DNA of 64,000 nucleotides from Chitinophagaceae bacterium (GTDB lineage: Bacteria > Bacteroidota > Bacteroidia > Chitinophagales > Chitinophagaceae), in contig CANHCY010000001.1 in assembly GCA_947459295.1 (NCBI GenBank), positions 62,001 to 126,000 of the forward strand. The letters are read 5' to 3'. Within the stretch, counting starts at the first letter, position 1. Each line of letters opens with the position of its first letter. A program made the position numbers and the translations under genes. Below, in pieces: positions 29,445 to 38,870 of this stretch. The notes beneath the pieces were generated by a model that saw only the letters and a list, made by a program, of their open reading frames with translations, was not told where the DNA came from and did not search any database.

Positions 29445-30908
29445 ATGAAAAAATCGATTTTGTTAGCAGCTGCCTTTGTTGCACTTATTGCTACAAGTTG
29501 TAGAAAAATTGAAATGGATGGTGGAACAAACGTTATCCAACAACCTACAACACCTGGTGTTCAAACTATTACTTTAAAAGGCCGTATCGCTAAGGATACT
29601 GTTTTAAGAGAAGGTAATAATTATATTTTAAGTGGAATTGTTTATATCGTAAATAATGCTAAAATAACTATTCAGCCTGGTGTTACCGTAAAAGCTGACT
29701 ACACAGGCGCTAATGTGGCTGCACTTGTTATTACGCGTGGTGCTCAAATTATTGCAGATGGTACGCAAGAAAAGCCAATTGTATTCACATCAAATTCTCC
29801 AACTCCACGTTCTGGTGACTGGGGTGGTATTGTAATTTTAGGTAAAGCAAGTATTAATAGCACGTTTACTGGCGTTGGTGGTGGCGCAGGCACACTTCAA
29901 GTAGAAGGTGGTATCGATAACTCATTTGGTGATGGTATCGCTGGTGGTGGTGCTACTCCAAACGATGATGATAACTCAGGTATTTTGCGCTATGTAAGAA
30001 TTGAATATGCAGGTTATGCGTATCAGCCTGACAAAGAAATTAACAGCTTGACAATGGCTGCTGTAGGTAGAGGTACAGTTATTGATTTTGTTCAGGTTAC
30101 CTATGGTAAAGACGATGCGTTTGAGTGGTTTGGGGGTACTGTAAACTGTAAGCACTTGATTGCCTACAAAACACAGGATGATGATTTTGATGCAGATAAT
30201 GGTTACAGCGGTAAAGTACAATTTGGAATTGTATTGAGAGATTCTACTATTGCGGATATCTCCCGTTCAGAAGCGTTTGAGTGTGATAACGATCCAAGTG
30301 GTTCTATTAACAGGCCTCAAACTACGGCTGTATTCTCAAACATCACTGTGGTAGGTCCAAGAGCCACACTTGCTAACAAGGGTAATAGTTTATACCTTGG
30401 TGCAGCTCATTTAAGAAGAAATACTGGTGTTTCTATATTTAACTCCGTGTTTTTAGGCTGGCCTGCTGGTTTAATTATTGATGCGAGAAATGGTCGTGCA
30501 CAAGAATTAAACATTTTGGATAGTACAGTACGTTTTAAAAATAATATTATTGCTGGTTGCGGTCCTGAAACAGGAAGTGATAATTCATCTTATACTTTTA
30601 TTGCTTCTACTGCTAACGTAAGTTTATGGAACACAGATTCTCTAAGAAATAGAATGAGTAACACTGCTTTCGGAAATAGAGTACTAGCTACTGTTGGTGA
30701 AACAAGAATCATTGCACCATTTAGTTACAGTGCACCTGACTTTATTCCTTTTGGTGGATCTAATGGTAACCAAGACGTGTTAAGAGGCGCTAGCTTCTCA
30801 GATCCTAAATTGGTTGGTTTTACAACTGTACCATTTAGAGGTGCTTGTGACGCTGCTGGGTTTGATGCAAACTGGTGGAAGGGTTGGACTAGATTTATCA
30901 ATCAATAA
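29445..30908 (+). CDS. Beta-helix-like surface lipoprotein paired with the TonB receptor
   Basis: Lipobox 'LIATSCRK'; repeated hydrophobic strands 'ITIQPGVTVKADYTGANVAALVITRGAQIIADGTQEKPIVFTS...GDWGGIVILG'. Confidence 0.8.
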   Translation: MKKSILLAAAFVALIATSCRKIEMDGGTNVIQQPTTPGVQTITLKGRIAKDTVLREGNNYILSGIVYIVNNAKITIQPGVTVKADYTGANVAALVITRGAQIIADGTQEKPIVFTSNSPTPRSGDWGGIVILGKASINSTFTGVGGGAGTLQVEGGIDNSFGDGIAGGGATPNDDDNSGILRYVRIEYAGYAYQPDKEINSLTMAAVGRGTVIDFVQVTYGKDDAFEWFGGTVNCKHLIAYKTQDDDFDADNGYSGKVQFGIVLRDSTIADISRSEAFECDNDPSGSINRPQTTAVFSNITVVGPRATLANKGNSLYLGAAHLRRNTGVSIFNSVFLGWPAGLIIDARNGRAQELNILDSTVRFKNNIIAGCGPETGSDNSSYTFIASTANVSLWNTDSLRNRMSNTAFGNRVLATVGETRIIAPFSYSAPDFIPFGGSNGNQDVLRGASFSDPKLVGFTTVPFRGACDAAGFDANWWKGWTRFINQ

Positions 30909-30941
30909 TTTGTTTAGAAGGATTTTATAAAGTTTGTTTAT

Positions 30942-30973
30942 AAAAGAGGCCCCGAATTTTCGGGGCCTCTTTT
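30942..30973 (+). terminator. Rho-independent (likely bidirectional) terminator
   Basis: Perfect 15-bp inverted repeat AAAAGAGGCCCCGAA-TT-TTCGGGGCCTCTTTT between convergent genes. Confidence 0.93.
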
Positions 30974-31007
30974 GTATTATGCGATCTTATTATTGTTGCG
31001 CTGAAAA

Positions 31008-31478
31008 TTAATGATTAAAGCGTTCTGGTTTTTCGAGTGGATTTGTTTTCCAATCCGGGTCGTAGCTAACAAACATGCTGAGCCATAAAGAGCGGGACAG
31101 TCTCATCAGGAGGGGCTGCACTGCAAAGAGCAGCACAAAGGCCGTTCCCATCCAATAAAACATGCGGTTGTCGTCGATGTCAAAAGTCATGCCTATTAAA
31201 ACTTTCCAGGCCACAAAAGTGGAAACAATAAATGCTACCGATAAGGCGTAGCTCACATAGCCAGTACCATAATAAAACCCTACCTCAATTTCGGTGGGTT
31301 GGCCACATACCGGGCAGTGTTCGTGCATATCGGTATTGGTTTTAAATTTATAAGCTTGTTTGCTTAAAAAGATTTCTCCTTCTCTACAACGTGGGCATTT
31401 ATTGGCTAGTGCTGCCGGAATAAAATATTTGCTGAGGGGTTTAGGCATGTTGCTTGCGAATTTGTACGAATGATGCAA
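31008..31478 (-). CDS. DUF983 family membrane protein with paired CxxC motifs
   Basis: 'CPRCREGEIF', 'HCPVCGQPTEIEVGFYYGTGYVSYALSVAF', two TM segments. Confidence 0.9.
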   Translation of the reverse strand: MHHSYKFASNMPKPLSKYFIPAALANKCPRCREGEIFLSKQAYKFKTNTDMHEHCPVCGQPTEIEVGFYYGTGYVSYALSVAFIVSTFVAWKVLIGMTFDIDDNRMFYWMGTAFVLLFAVQPLLMRLSRSLWLSMFVSYDPDWKTNPLEKPERFNH

Positions 31479-31499
31479 AGGTAACTTAATTGTTTTCGA

Positions 31500-31700
31500 T
31501 TATCTGTTTATTGAACAACTGCCGCCGCCATAGCCGCAGCCTGTTTTTGTTTTAGACGCGTAAATGCCAATTGTAATCATTAGCACACCAAAAATAGCAG
31601 GCATCCAGTCTTTAAACTGCCATGCAATTACTAAAAACATACCACCCATAATTAAACGAATCACGAGCACAAAGTCTATTTTTTGAAGTAAGCGTATCAT
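31500..31700 (-). CDS. Small integral membrane protein of unknown function
   Basis: 66 aa, TM-rich, C-terminal 'GCGYGGGSCS'; co-directional with the DUF983 gene. Confidence 0.7.
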   Translation of the reverse strand: MIRLLQKIDFVLVIRLIMGGMFLVIAWQFKDWMPAIFGVLMITIGIYASKTKTGCGYGGGSCSINR

Positions 31701-31754
31701 AACATTAGATTTAGATACAAATTTCGGGGTAATTATTTGCCCGAAACGTGACTT

Positions 31755-31784
31755 TTGTTACGCAGGACGATTCAACTATATTTG
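31755..31784 (+). promoter_or_regulatory. Bacteroidota-type promoter TTG-N19-TATATTTG for murF
   Basis: TTG 31755-31757, TATATTTG 31777-31784; ATG 31806 follows at plausible distance. Confidence 0.65.
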
Positions 31785-31805
31785 TTACATATAAAAGGTA
31801 GGCGC

Positions 31806-33119
31806 ATGAGCATTTCAGAAATTTATGACATTTACTTACAGTATCCGAGTGTTGTAACAGATACCCGCAAGCTAAAGGAGGGTGACTTTTTCTTTGCTTT
31901 AAAGGGGCCTAATTTTAATGCCAATACCTTTGCGTTTAAAGCCATAGAGGCGGGTGCTGCATACTGTTTGGTGGATGAGCCGCTCACTACCATTGCTGGT
32001 TATTACGAAGGAAACAACGAAGCGCAAAAAGAATCAGCCCTTGCAAAAATGATTGTGGTGGAGGATGTGCTTGACACGCTGCAAGCGCTGGCAGGATATC
32101 ACCGCAGCACTTTTGATATTCCTTTTATAGCTATTACAGGAAGTAACGGTAAAACCACCACCAAAGAATTAGTGTATGCGGTACTTTCTAGTCATTTTAA
32201 AACCTATACGACACAAGGGAATTTAAACAATCATATTGGCGTGCCACTTACTATACTTAGCATCAAAAAAGATGCGCAAATGGCCGTGATTGAAATGGGC
32301 GCCAATCACCAAAAAGAAATTGAAGGCTACTGTGTGTACACAAAACCTACGCATGGTATTATAAGTAATTGTGGTAAGGCACATTTGGAAGGATTTGGTG
32401 GCGAAGAGGGCGTTAAAAAAGGTAAGGGTGAACTCTATATTTTTTTACGCGGCCATAATGGCACTGCATTTGTATATACAGGGTATAATTATTTAAAAGA
32501 GATGAGCGCCGGCATTCAAAACATTGTCCCTTATATACATGGTGAAATAAAAAGTAGTGAGCCGTTTTTAACGGTGGCAGCAAATATAAATGACACAGTC
32601 ACCACGGTAAGTTCGCAACTAGTGGGCTCTTATAACTTACCCAATATATTATGCGCCTTAACTATTGGAAAACATTTTGGTGTTCCTGAACATAAAATGG
32701 TGGAAGCCATTGAAGCTTACGCGCCTTCTAATAGTAGATCGCAATTGATTACTAAAGGCACTAACACTATTATACTAGACGCTTACAATGCCAACCCGAG
32801 TAGCATGAAAGTGGCCATCGAAAATTTTGCAAAGCTAGCAGGTGACAATAAAATTGTTATGCTAGGTGCCATGATGGAACTGGGTGATCATTCAACCGCA
32901 GAGCATTTGGCGTTATTACAACTTATTGCATCTTATTCATTTACACATGTGGTGCTTGTTGGAGAAGATTTTTTAGCATATCAAAACGCATTACCTCAGT
33001 TTATATATTTTAAAACAACTGCCGAGGCTAAAGCTTGGTTGGTAGAAAAAAATCCAACACATGCGCAGCTATTAATTAAAGGATCGCGAAGCATGCAAAT
33101 GGAAACGGTACTGGCATAA
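31806..33119 (+). CDS. murF: UDP-N-acetylmuramoyl-tripeptide--D-alanyl-D-alanine ligase
   Basis: 'DTRKLKEGDFFFALKGPNFNANTFAFKAIEAGA', P-loop 'AITGSNGKTTTKELVYAVL', 'DAYNANPSSMKVAIENF'; start moved to 31806 because the promoter occupies 31755-31784. Confidence 0.95.
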   Translation: MSISEIYDIYLQYPSVVTDTRKLKEGDFFFALKGPNFNANTFAFKAIEAGAAYCLVDEPLTTIAGYYEGNNEAQKESALAKMIVVEDVLDTLQALAGYHRSTFDIPFIAITGSNGKTTTKELVYAVLSSHFKTYTTQGNLNNHIGVPLTILSIKKDAQMAVIEMGANHQKEIEGYCVYTKPTHGIISNCGKAHLEGFGGEEGVKKGKGELYIFLRGHNGTAFVYTGYNYLKEMSAGIQNIVPYIHGEIKSSEPFLTVAANINDTVTTVSSQLVGSYNLPNILCALTIGKHFGVPEHKMVEAIEAYAPSNSRSQLITKGTNTIILDAYNANPSSMKVAIENFAKLAGDNKIVMLGAMMELGDHSTAEHLALLQLIASYSFTHVVLVGEDFLAYQNALPQFIYFKTTAEAKAWLVEKNPTHAQLLIKGSRSMQMETVLA

Positions 33120-33152
33120 ACACACCATAAGCGCAACGTATGCGCATAAAAA

Positions 33153-33187
33153 AACCACCACTAAATGAATAGTGATGGTTCTTTTTT
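33153..33187. terminator. Bidirectional terminator-like hairpin between murF and gldJ
   Basis: AACCACCACTA / TAGTGATGGTT 11-bp stem (one non-WC pair), flanked by A-run and T-run. Confidence 0.75.
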
Positions 33188-33207
33188 ATTTTCCTTTCCT
33201 TTCCTTT

Positions 33208-34797
33208 TTAACGTTTGTTCTTTTTGGTAGGCATAAATATACCTGTTTTTGCTTTTTTAGAAGTTCCTTCTGAAGAACCGTAGTGGTTCATCGCGCAACG
33301 GAAACCAATGGTGTTGGTACTTTGGTCTTCTTCTAAAAATCTTCTAGCACCTGGGCTTAACCAATAAGCGCGGTCGTTCCAGCTTGCACCTTTTACTACA
33401 CGAGACTTATCAGAAATAAGCGATGTAATACCATAGCTGTAACCTGCATTACTTGCAGAGTCACCATCTAGGTGGTTAACAGCATAACCTTTTTGATAGT
33501 TACGGCGGTTTACGAGTGTTGAATCAGATTCTGTCTTATAAATGATACGACCTTTGTCATCTCTTAAATTACCAGCGCCTCTAGAAAAATCAATTTGCTT
33601 GAATTCGTTACCTCTAAAAATATTGTAATCGTCACCATCAACAGCTGTCATTGGACGGTACACATCGGCAACCCACTCACTTACGTTACCAGACATATTG
33701 TATAGTCCGTATCCGTTTGGTGTGAAAGTAACTACTTCGGCAGGGATGGCAGCATTATCGTTTAGTCCACCAGCCACACCCATGTTATCACCGGCGCCAC
33801 GCTTAAAGTTAGCAAGCATAGAACCTTGGTAAGAACCTTTTTGAGTGTAACGAACGTTATCGTAACCATTATTTTTCCAAGCATAAATTTGCTTGTTAGA
33901 AATTAATTCTTCACCACGTTTGTTGCTCTTAGATTTACGTTGAGGGTTAGCAGCAATATAACCGTAAGCAGCATATTCCCACTCAGCTTCTGTTGGAAGG
34001 CGATAGTCACCAAATAAAATACCATCTTCAAAACTTACTTTGGTACGCGGTCTACCTTGCGCATCTTTTAGAGGATTGCTTTTTTTAGCAGCATCTCTAC
34101 CAGGCGTTGCTTGGTATTCACCCAATAAATAAGCTCTGGTGTTGAAGTTATCTTGACCCGCTCCGTTTAATCCTTTTTTAATTTGATTTTTAGGATCTAG
34201 GTAGCTGCTTTTCATGAGTGTTAATTCATTTACGCGGTCGGTACGCCAGATACAATAATCGGTTGCTTGTTTCCAGCTCACACCTACTACAGGGAAATTA
34301 TTGTAAGAAGGGTGACGGAAATAATATTCTACCATTGGCTCGTTGTAGGCAAGTTCTGAACGCCAAACGAGTGTGTCAGGTAATGCTTCTAACACTACAG
34401 TGTCCATGCCAAATTTAGATTGACCTGGTGTAGTTCCTTCTGGGAATACATTTGATAGCCAATATAAATATTCGCGGTAGTGAAGGTTTGTTACTTCTGT
34501 TTTGTCAATAAAAAACGAGTTTACAGTAATTCTGCGTTGGATATTATTCCAATCGCCCATTACGTCTTCTTGCGCTGCGCCCATGGTAAAAGTACCACCT
34601 TGAACAAATACAAGGCCTGGAGCTGCTTTAATGTCTTTAGGTTTTGGCACATTAAAATTACCCATTGTTTTGTCGTTGTAATTCCAACCAGTAGCCGAAG
34701 AAGTTTGCGGCTTTTTCTTAAATGGATTACATGAAATAACAGCACCTGTTAGGGTGGTGAGTAAAACTAAATTGCGAACTGTTTTTGTGAACTGCAT
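33208..34797 (-). CDS. gldJ: Gliding motility/T9SS lipoprotein GldJ (SUMF1/FGE-sulfatase fold)
   Basis: Lipobox 'GAVISCNPF', 'SSATGWNYNDKTMGNF', 'GLVFVQGGTFTMG', 'FIDKTEVTNLHYREYLYWL', 'VVKGASWNDRAYWLSPGARRFLEEDQSTNTIGFRCAM'; neighbours murF and porU/porV. GldK not fully excluded. Confidence 0.85.
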   Translation of the reverse strand: MQFTKTVRNLVLLTTLTGAVISCNPFKKKPQTSSATGWNYNDKTMGNFNVPKPKDIKAAPGLVFVQGGTFTMGAAQEDVMGDWNNIQRRITVNSFFIDKTEVTNLHYREYLYWLSNVFPEGTTPGQSKFGMDTVVLEALPDTLVWRSELAYNEPMVEYYFRHPSYNNFPVVGVSWKQATDYCIWRTDRVNELTLMKSSYLDPKNQIKKGLNGAGQDNFNTRAYLLGEYQATPGRDAAKKSNPLKDAQGRPRTKVSFEDGILFGDYRLPTEAEWEYAAYGYIAANPQRKSKSNKRGEELISNKQIYAWKNNGYDNVRYTQKGSYQGSMLANFKRGAGDNMGVAGGLNDNAAIPAEVVTFTPNGYGLYNMSGNVSEWVADVYRPMTAVDGDDYNIFRGNEFKQIDFSRGAGNLRDDKGRIIYKTESDSTLVNRRNYQKGYAVNHLDGDSASNAGYSYGITSLISDKSRVVKGASWNDRAYWLSPGARRFLEEDQSTNTIGFRCAMNHYGSSEGTSKKAKTGIFMPTKKNKR

Positions 34798-35019
34798 ATG
34801 CTTATAAATTCAATAAAAAATTGATTCTAATTTACCTCTGCGAATATATAAGTTTTCCGTCAACTTAAGGGTGGCTTAAGGCCTGATCTTGTTACAAAAA
34901 ACTTAAGATTATGGGGTTGGGGGGTGTTTTTGACCCTATTTTATGATTTTTTTAAGGTAAAGGCCTGCCTGTGGCCTCGTATCAGTAGCTTTGGCATCAA
35001 AGTTTGTTATACTTGTAAT

Positions 35020-38000
35020 ATGGGTAAACCCGGGCGCTACATATGGTTGATTTTGGTTGTTTTTTGGACTTTGATAGGGTCCAAAGCGGCTATGACCCAG
35101 GTGGGCTTGTTTAACAAGGGGGCTTGGGGTAAAGTTGGGGTTACGGCTAGGGGTGTATATAAAATTGATATAGCTGCACTTAATAGTATGGGGCTTTTAC
35201 CTGCTGGGGGCGTTATTGCTTCCGATAAAATCAGACTTTTTGGATCTGGTGGTGCAATGTTACCAGAAGCGGTGGGCGAGGCGAGGTCTAGTGTTTTTAC
35301 CGAAAACGCATTACTTATAAATGATGGGGGTGATGGTATATTAAGTGGGCAAGATTTTATTGTTTTTTATGCGCCGGGTCCGCACAGGTGGCATTACGAT
35401 AGTAATAATGACCAGTATAATTATGTAAACAATTTGTATTCCGATACTGCATTTTATTTTTTAAATGTTGATGGGCATATTGGAGGAAGTGCTAAACGTA
35501 TCGGTACCGGTAATGCCGCGCATGTCAACGCCACAGCGGGTCCTCGCGTTACAAGTTTTATTGATAACTGGATTTACGAAAAGGATAATATTAATGTATT
35601 AGCCTCCGGAAAATTGTGGTTGGGTGATGCGTTTAGTATGGCGAGTGGCGGAACTACTTCGCGTAATTATGTGGTGGACATGCCTGGTTTAATTAGTACC
35701 GATAGTGTTACTTTAAAAGTATACGCTGCTGCCAGAAGCATTGGTGTGCCTGCAAATTTTGCTGTACGGGTTAATAATAATTTAGTGCAAAATGTTGTGC
35801 TTCCGGCGGTGAGCGGCGGCTTTTTAGATACCTATGCCAGTTATGTTACGGCTCAAACAAAATTTTTGGCTAGTACTGGTGCTTTGCAACTGAATGTACA
35901 ATTTAGTGCAGGCGGTGGTGGAAGTGGGGTAGGTTTTGGTGCCGAAGGTTTTTTAGATAAAATAGAATGCACGGCTACAAAGGCGCTGAGTATGAGTAGT
36001 GCCAGTAGCGGTATAGGGGGAAGTGTTGTTGGCGGGTCTGTTAGTGGCGCGCTTTTTTTTAGAAGCGCAGCTACTGCTGCAGTTACGCCGGCTACGTTTG
36101 TAGTAAACGCTGGAGGGTTGCAAAATTTTGCAAATACAACGGTGCTGGATATAACAGATATTGCTACGCCTAAAAAAATGGAAGGAAGTTTTAGTGGAAG
36201 CACATCGTCCGATTTTGTTTTTAATAACGATAGAGTTGCTTCGCGCGAGTATGTAGCGTTTACGCCATCACAAATTTTAGTACCTGCAATACTTACACCT
36301 GCGCCTAATAATAATTTGCACGCGTTGGCACTTGATACGGCAGCTAATTATTTAATTATTACGCACCCTAGTTTAGTTGCAGCGGCTAATAAATTAGCAC
36401 AGTTTCATACCGCGCAAAAAGCTGGCATTAAACCACTGGTACTTACTACAACGCAGATGAATCAGGCGTTTGGGAGTGGCGCGCCGGATCCTACGGCCAT
36501 AAGAGACGGTATCGCATTTTTTGCAAGGGCGTATGGAAGTTTGAGTGGCGGCGGGGTGGGCAGCGGCGCGGGTGGCGGCGGAACTTTTGCGCAAAAGCAG
36601 TTTTATGTTTTATTACTTGGCGCGTCTAGTTACGATTATAAAAACCGCATAAATGGCAATGTAAATTTGGTGCCGGGTTATCAGTCAAGTGCATCACTTG
36701 ATCCATTAAGTAGTTATACTAGTGATGATTATTTTGCGCTGCTGGACAGCAGCGCAAACATTAACATAGAGCCATTACTCACAAATTTTAATGCAACAAA
36801 CACACAAGTAAACATAGGCCGTATTCCTGCAAAAAACATAAGCGAGGCAAACACGGTTATCGATAAAATTATTAACTACCATAGTGCTACAAGCCAGGGC
36901 CCATGGCGTTTACAGGAGCGTTTTATAGCCGATGATAAAGATTTTAATTTGCACGTGCAAGACGCAGAAGCAGTGTCTGGTGCAGCGCAAAAAGCAAATG
37001 CTTTATTTAATCAGCAAAAAATATATTTAGATGCGTATCCATTAGTGAGTGGGAGCGGAGGAGGAAGGTATCCAGCAGTTAATGAAGCGCTCGTAAATGC
37101 ATTTAATAGTGGATCGTTAGTCATTAATTATAGTGGACACGGCAATTATTTACGCCTCGCAGACGAAGCTATTTTTAGTAGCACCGAAATCCCACTTATA
37201 AATAACGCTAGCAAGTTACCGCTAGTCATTACTGCTAGTTGCGATTTTTATCCGTACGACGATCCTTCAAAAAAATCTTTGGGGCAGCAGTTACTTTTTG
37301 GTGCTGGGAATGTTGGCGCGGGCAGCGGTGGTGTTGGCGGCGGGGGTTCTAATGCCGGTGCTAGTGGCGCTATTGCGCTACTCACAACGCCGCGCCTTGT
37401 ATTTGCGTACAGCAATAAAATTATCAACGAAAATTATTTTGTGGCAGCGCATAAACCGGATACAAATACCGGATTATTACCAACGCTTGGGGAAGCAGTT
37501 AAAAACGCTAAAAACCTTACGGTGCAGCAGTCGCGAGATTTTATCAATACCAGAAAATTTGCACTATTAGGTGATCCTGCTATGCGCCTTGCGTATCCAA
37601 ATAGTAGTATTGTTTTAGATAGTGTGAACAGTAAAATTATTGGTGCAAATGATACGCTTGTGTCTGGTAAGCTGTATACATTTAAGGGTAGCGTTATGGC
37701 GCCGCGCAGCGGCGCCATAGGCATCATTAACAGCACAAATACAAATTTTAACGGCACCCTCTATTTCACACTCTACGACAAACAAATTACGCGCACCACA
37801 CTCAAAAACGATGCATCAACACCAGCCGCAAACTTTAATGCGCAAGAAAATATTTTGTACGCTGGACTAGTGAGCGTAGCGAACGGGAAGTTTTCGGTTT
37901 CGTTTGTGCTTCCACTCGATATTAGTTTTGCCCCAGGTAAAGCAAAAATTAGCATGTATGCGCAGCAAACTATTAACCCAACACTCATAGCGCAAACTTT

Positions 38001-38790
38001 ACCTGATGCAGCAGGGGTAGACACTAGTTTTTATACCATGGGAAGTGGTGCCGTCATTACAGATAAAGTGGGCCCGGTCATTGATCTATTTTTAAATGAC
38101 TATAATTTTAAAAATGGCGGACTCACACATTCGGATCCGGTGTTACTTATAAATCTGCAAGACGCTTCCGGCATCAATACCTCTAGCAGCGCCATCGGGC
38201 ATGATATTATTGTAACGCTCGATAATAATCCGGCTACCACGCGCACGCTCAATGCATTTTATCAGGCCAATATTAATACCTACCAGTACGGTACGGTTAG
38301 ATATCAACTTCCTACTTTAACCCCTGGGCCACATACATTACAAGTGCGCGCATGGGATAATGTCAATAATTCAAACACTAGAACTTTAGGGTTTACGGTG
38401 GCCGCAACAGCCGGAAGCATCGGGTCAACTGGCGGTGCAACTGGCGGCGGAACCGGTGGCACCGGCACCTCAAGCGACATGTCTCCACTGGTGATAGACA
38501 AGGTTATGAACTTCCCTAATCCTTTTACCGATCAAACCACTTTTTCATTTGAGCATAATTTTCCGGGGCAAAACATAGCGGTAAACCTTAGTATTTATAC
38601 GCAAAATGGCAAGCTGGTCAAACAAATTAATAAAACTGCTAATACAAATGGCACCCGAAATGTGCAAATTACTTGGGACGGTACCGATGCCACGGGTTCA
38701 AAAATTGCAAGAAATGTTTATATTTACAAAATACAAATAAGCGCGGCGGGCACAAATTATCAGACCTCCGGAAAACTTATTTGTTTGTAA
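35020..38790 (+). CDS. porU: Type IX secretion system C25-family sortase PorU, with Gly/Ser-rich insertions
   Basis: Catalytic-His motif 'VINYSGHGNYLRLADEAIF' (His codon 37138-37140), catalytic-Cys motif 'VITASCDFYPYDDP' (Cys codon 37240-37242), 'GAIALLTTPRLVFA', C-terminal FlgD-like 'FPNPFTDQTTFSFEHN'; followed by porV. Confidence 0.93.
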   Translation: MGKPGRYIWLILVVFWTLIGSKAAMTQVGLFNKGAWGKVGVTARGVYKIDIAALNSMGLLPAGGVIASDKIRLFGSGGAMLPEAVGEARSSVFTENALLINDGGDGILSGQDFIVFYAPGPHRWHYDSNNDQYNYVNNLYSDTAFYFLNVDGHIGGSAKRIGTGNAAHVNATAGPRVTSFIDNWIYEKDNINVLASGKLWLGDAFSMASGGTTSRNYVVDMPGLISTDSVTLKVYAAARSIGVPANFAVRVNNNLVQNVVLPAVSGGFLDTYASYVTAQTKFLASTGALQLNVQFSAGGGGSGVGFGAEGFLDKIECTATKALSMSSASSGIGGSVVGGSVSGALFFRSAATAAVTPATFVVNAGGLQNFANTTVLDITDIATPKKMEGSFSGSTSSDFVFNNDRVASREYVAFTPSQILVPAILTPAPNNNLHALALDTAANYLIITHPSLVAAANKLAQFHTAQKAGIKPLVLTTTQMNQAFGSGAPDPTAIRDGIAFFARAYGSLSGGGVGSGAGGGGTFAQKQFYVLLLGASSYDYKNRINGNVNLVPGYQSSASLDPLSSYTSDDYFALLDSSANINIEPLLTNFNATNTQVNIGRIPAKNISEANTVIDKIINYHSATSQGPWRLQERFIADDKDFNLHVQDAEAVSGAAQKANALFNQQKIYLDAYPLVSGSGGGRYPAVNEALVNAFNSGSLVINYSGHGNYLRLADEAIFSSTEIPLINNASKLPLVITASCDFYPYDDPSKKSLGQQLLFGAGNVGAGSGGVGGGGSNAGASGAIALLTTPRLVFAYSNKIINENYFVAAHKPDTNTGLLPTLGEAVKNAKNLTVQQSRDFINTRKFALLGDPAMRLAYPNSSIVLDSVNSKIIGANDTLVSGKLYTFKGSVMAPRSGAIGIINSTNTNFNGTLYFTLYDKQITRTTLKNDASTPAANFNAQENILYAGLVSVANGKFSVSFVLPLDISFAPGKAKISMYAQQTINPTLIAQTLPDAAGVDTSFYTMGSGAVITDKVGPVIDLFLNDYNFKNGGLTHSDPVLLINLQDASGINTSSSAIGHDIIVTLDNNPATTRTLNAFYQANINTYQYGTVRYQLPTLTPGPHTLQVRAWDNVNNSNTRTLGFTVAATAGSIGSTGGATGGGTGGTGTSSDMSPLVIDKVMNFPNPFTDQTTFSFEHNFPGQNIAVNLSIYTQNGKLVKQINKTANTNGTRNVQITWDGTDATGSKIARNVYIYKIQISAAGTNYQTSGKLICL

Positions 38791-38870
38791 CCCCCCTTTT
38801 GTACTAAATGTTTTGAATGGTTTAAATTTTACTTTAAAAATTTTACTGGCTTCACACAAAACATTTGACT

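Noticed and set aside
30909-31000. Possible small RNA at the 30.94 kb hairpin
   Set aside because: The perfect stem with flanking A/T runs between convergent genes is explained as a bidirectional terminator.
31755-31805. N-terminal extension of murF (MLRRTIQLYLLHIKGRR)
   Set aside because: This segment contains TTG-N19-TATATTTG; the conserved start fits ATG 31806.
35853-36203. Antisense ORFs within porU (35853-36203, 36394-36594, 37434-37757, 38304-38501)
   Set aside because: Pro/Ala-rich translations arise from the complement of Gly-rich porU codons; no family resemblance or start context.
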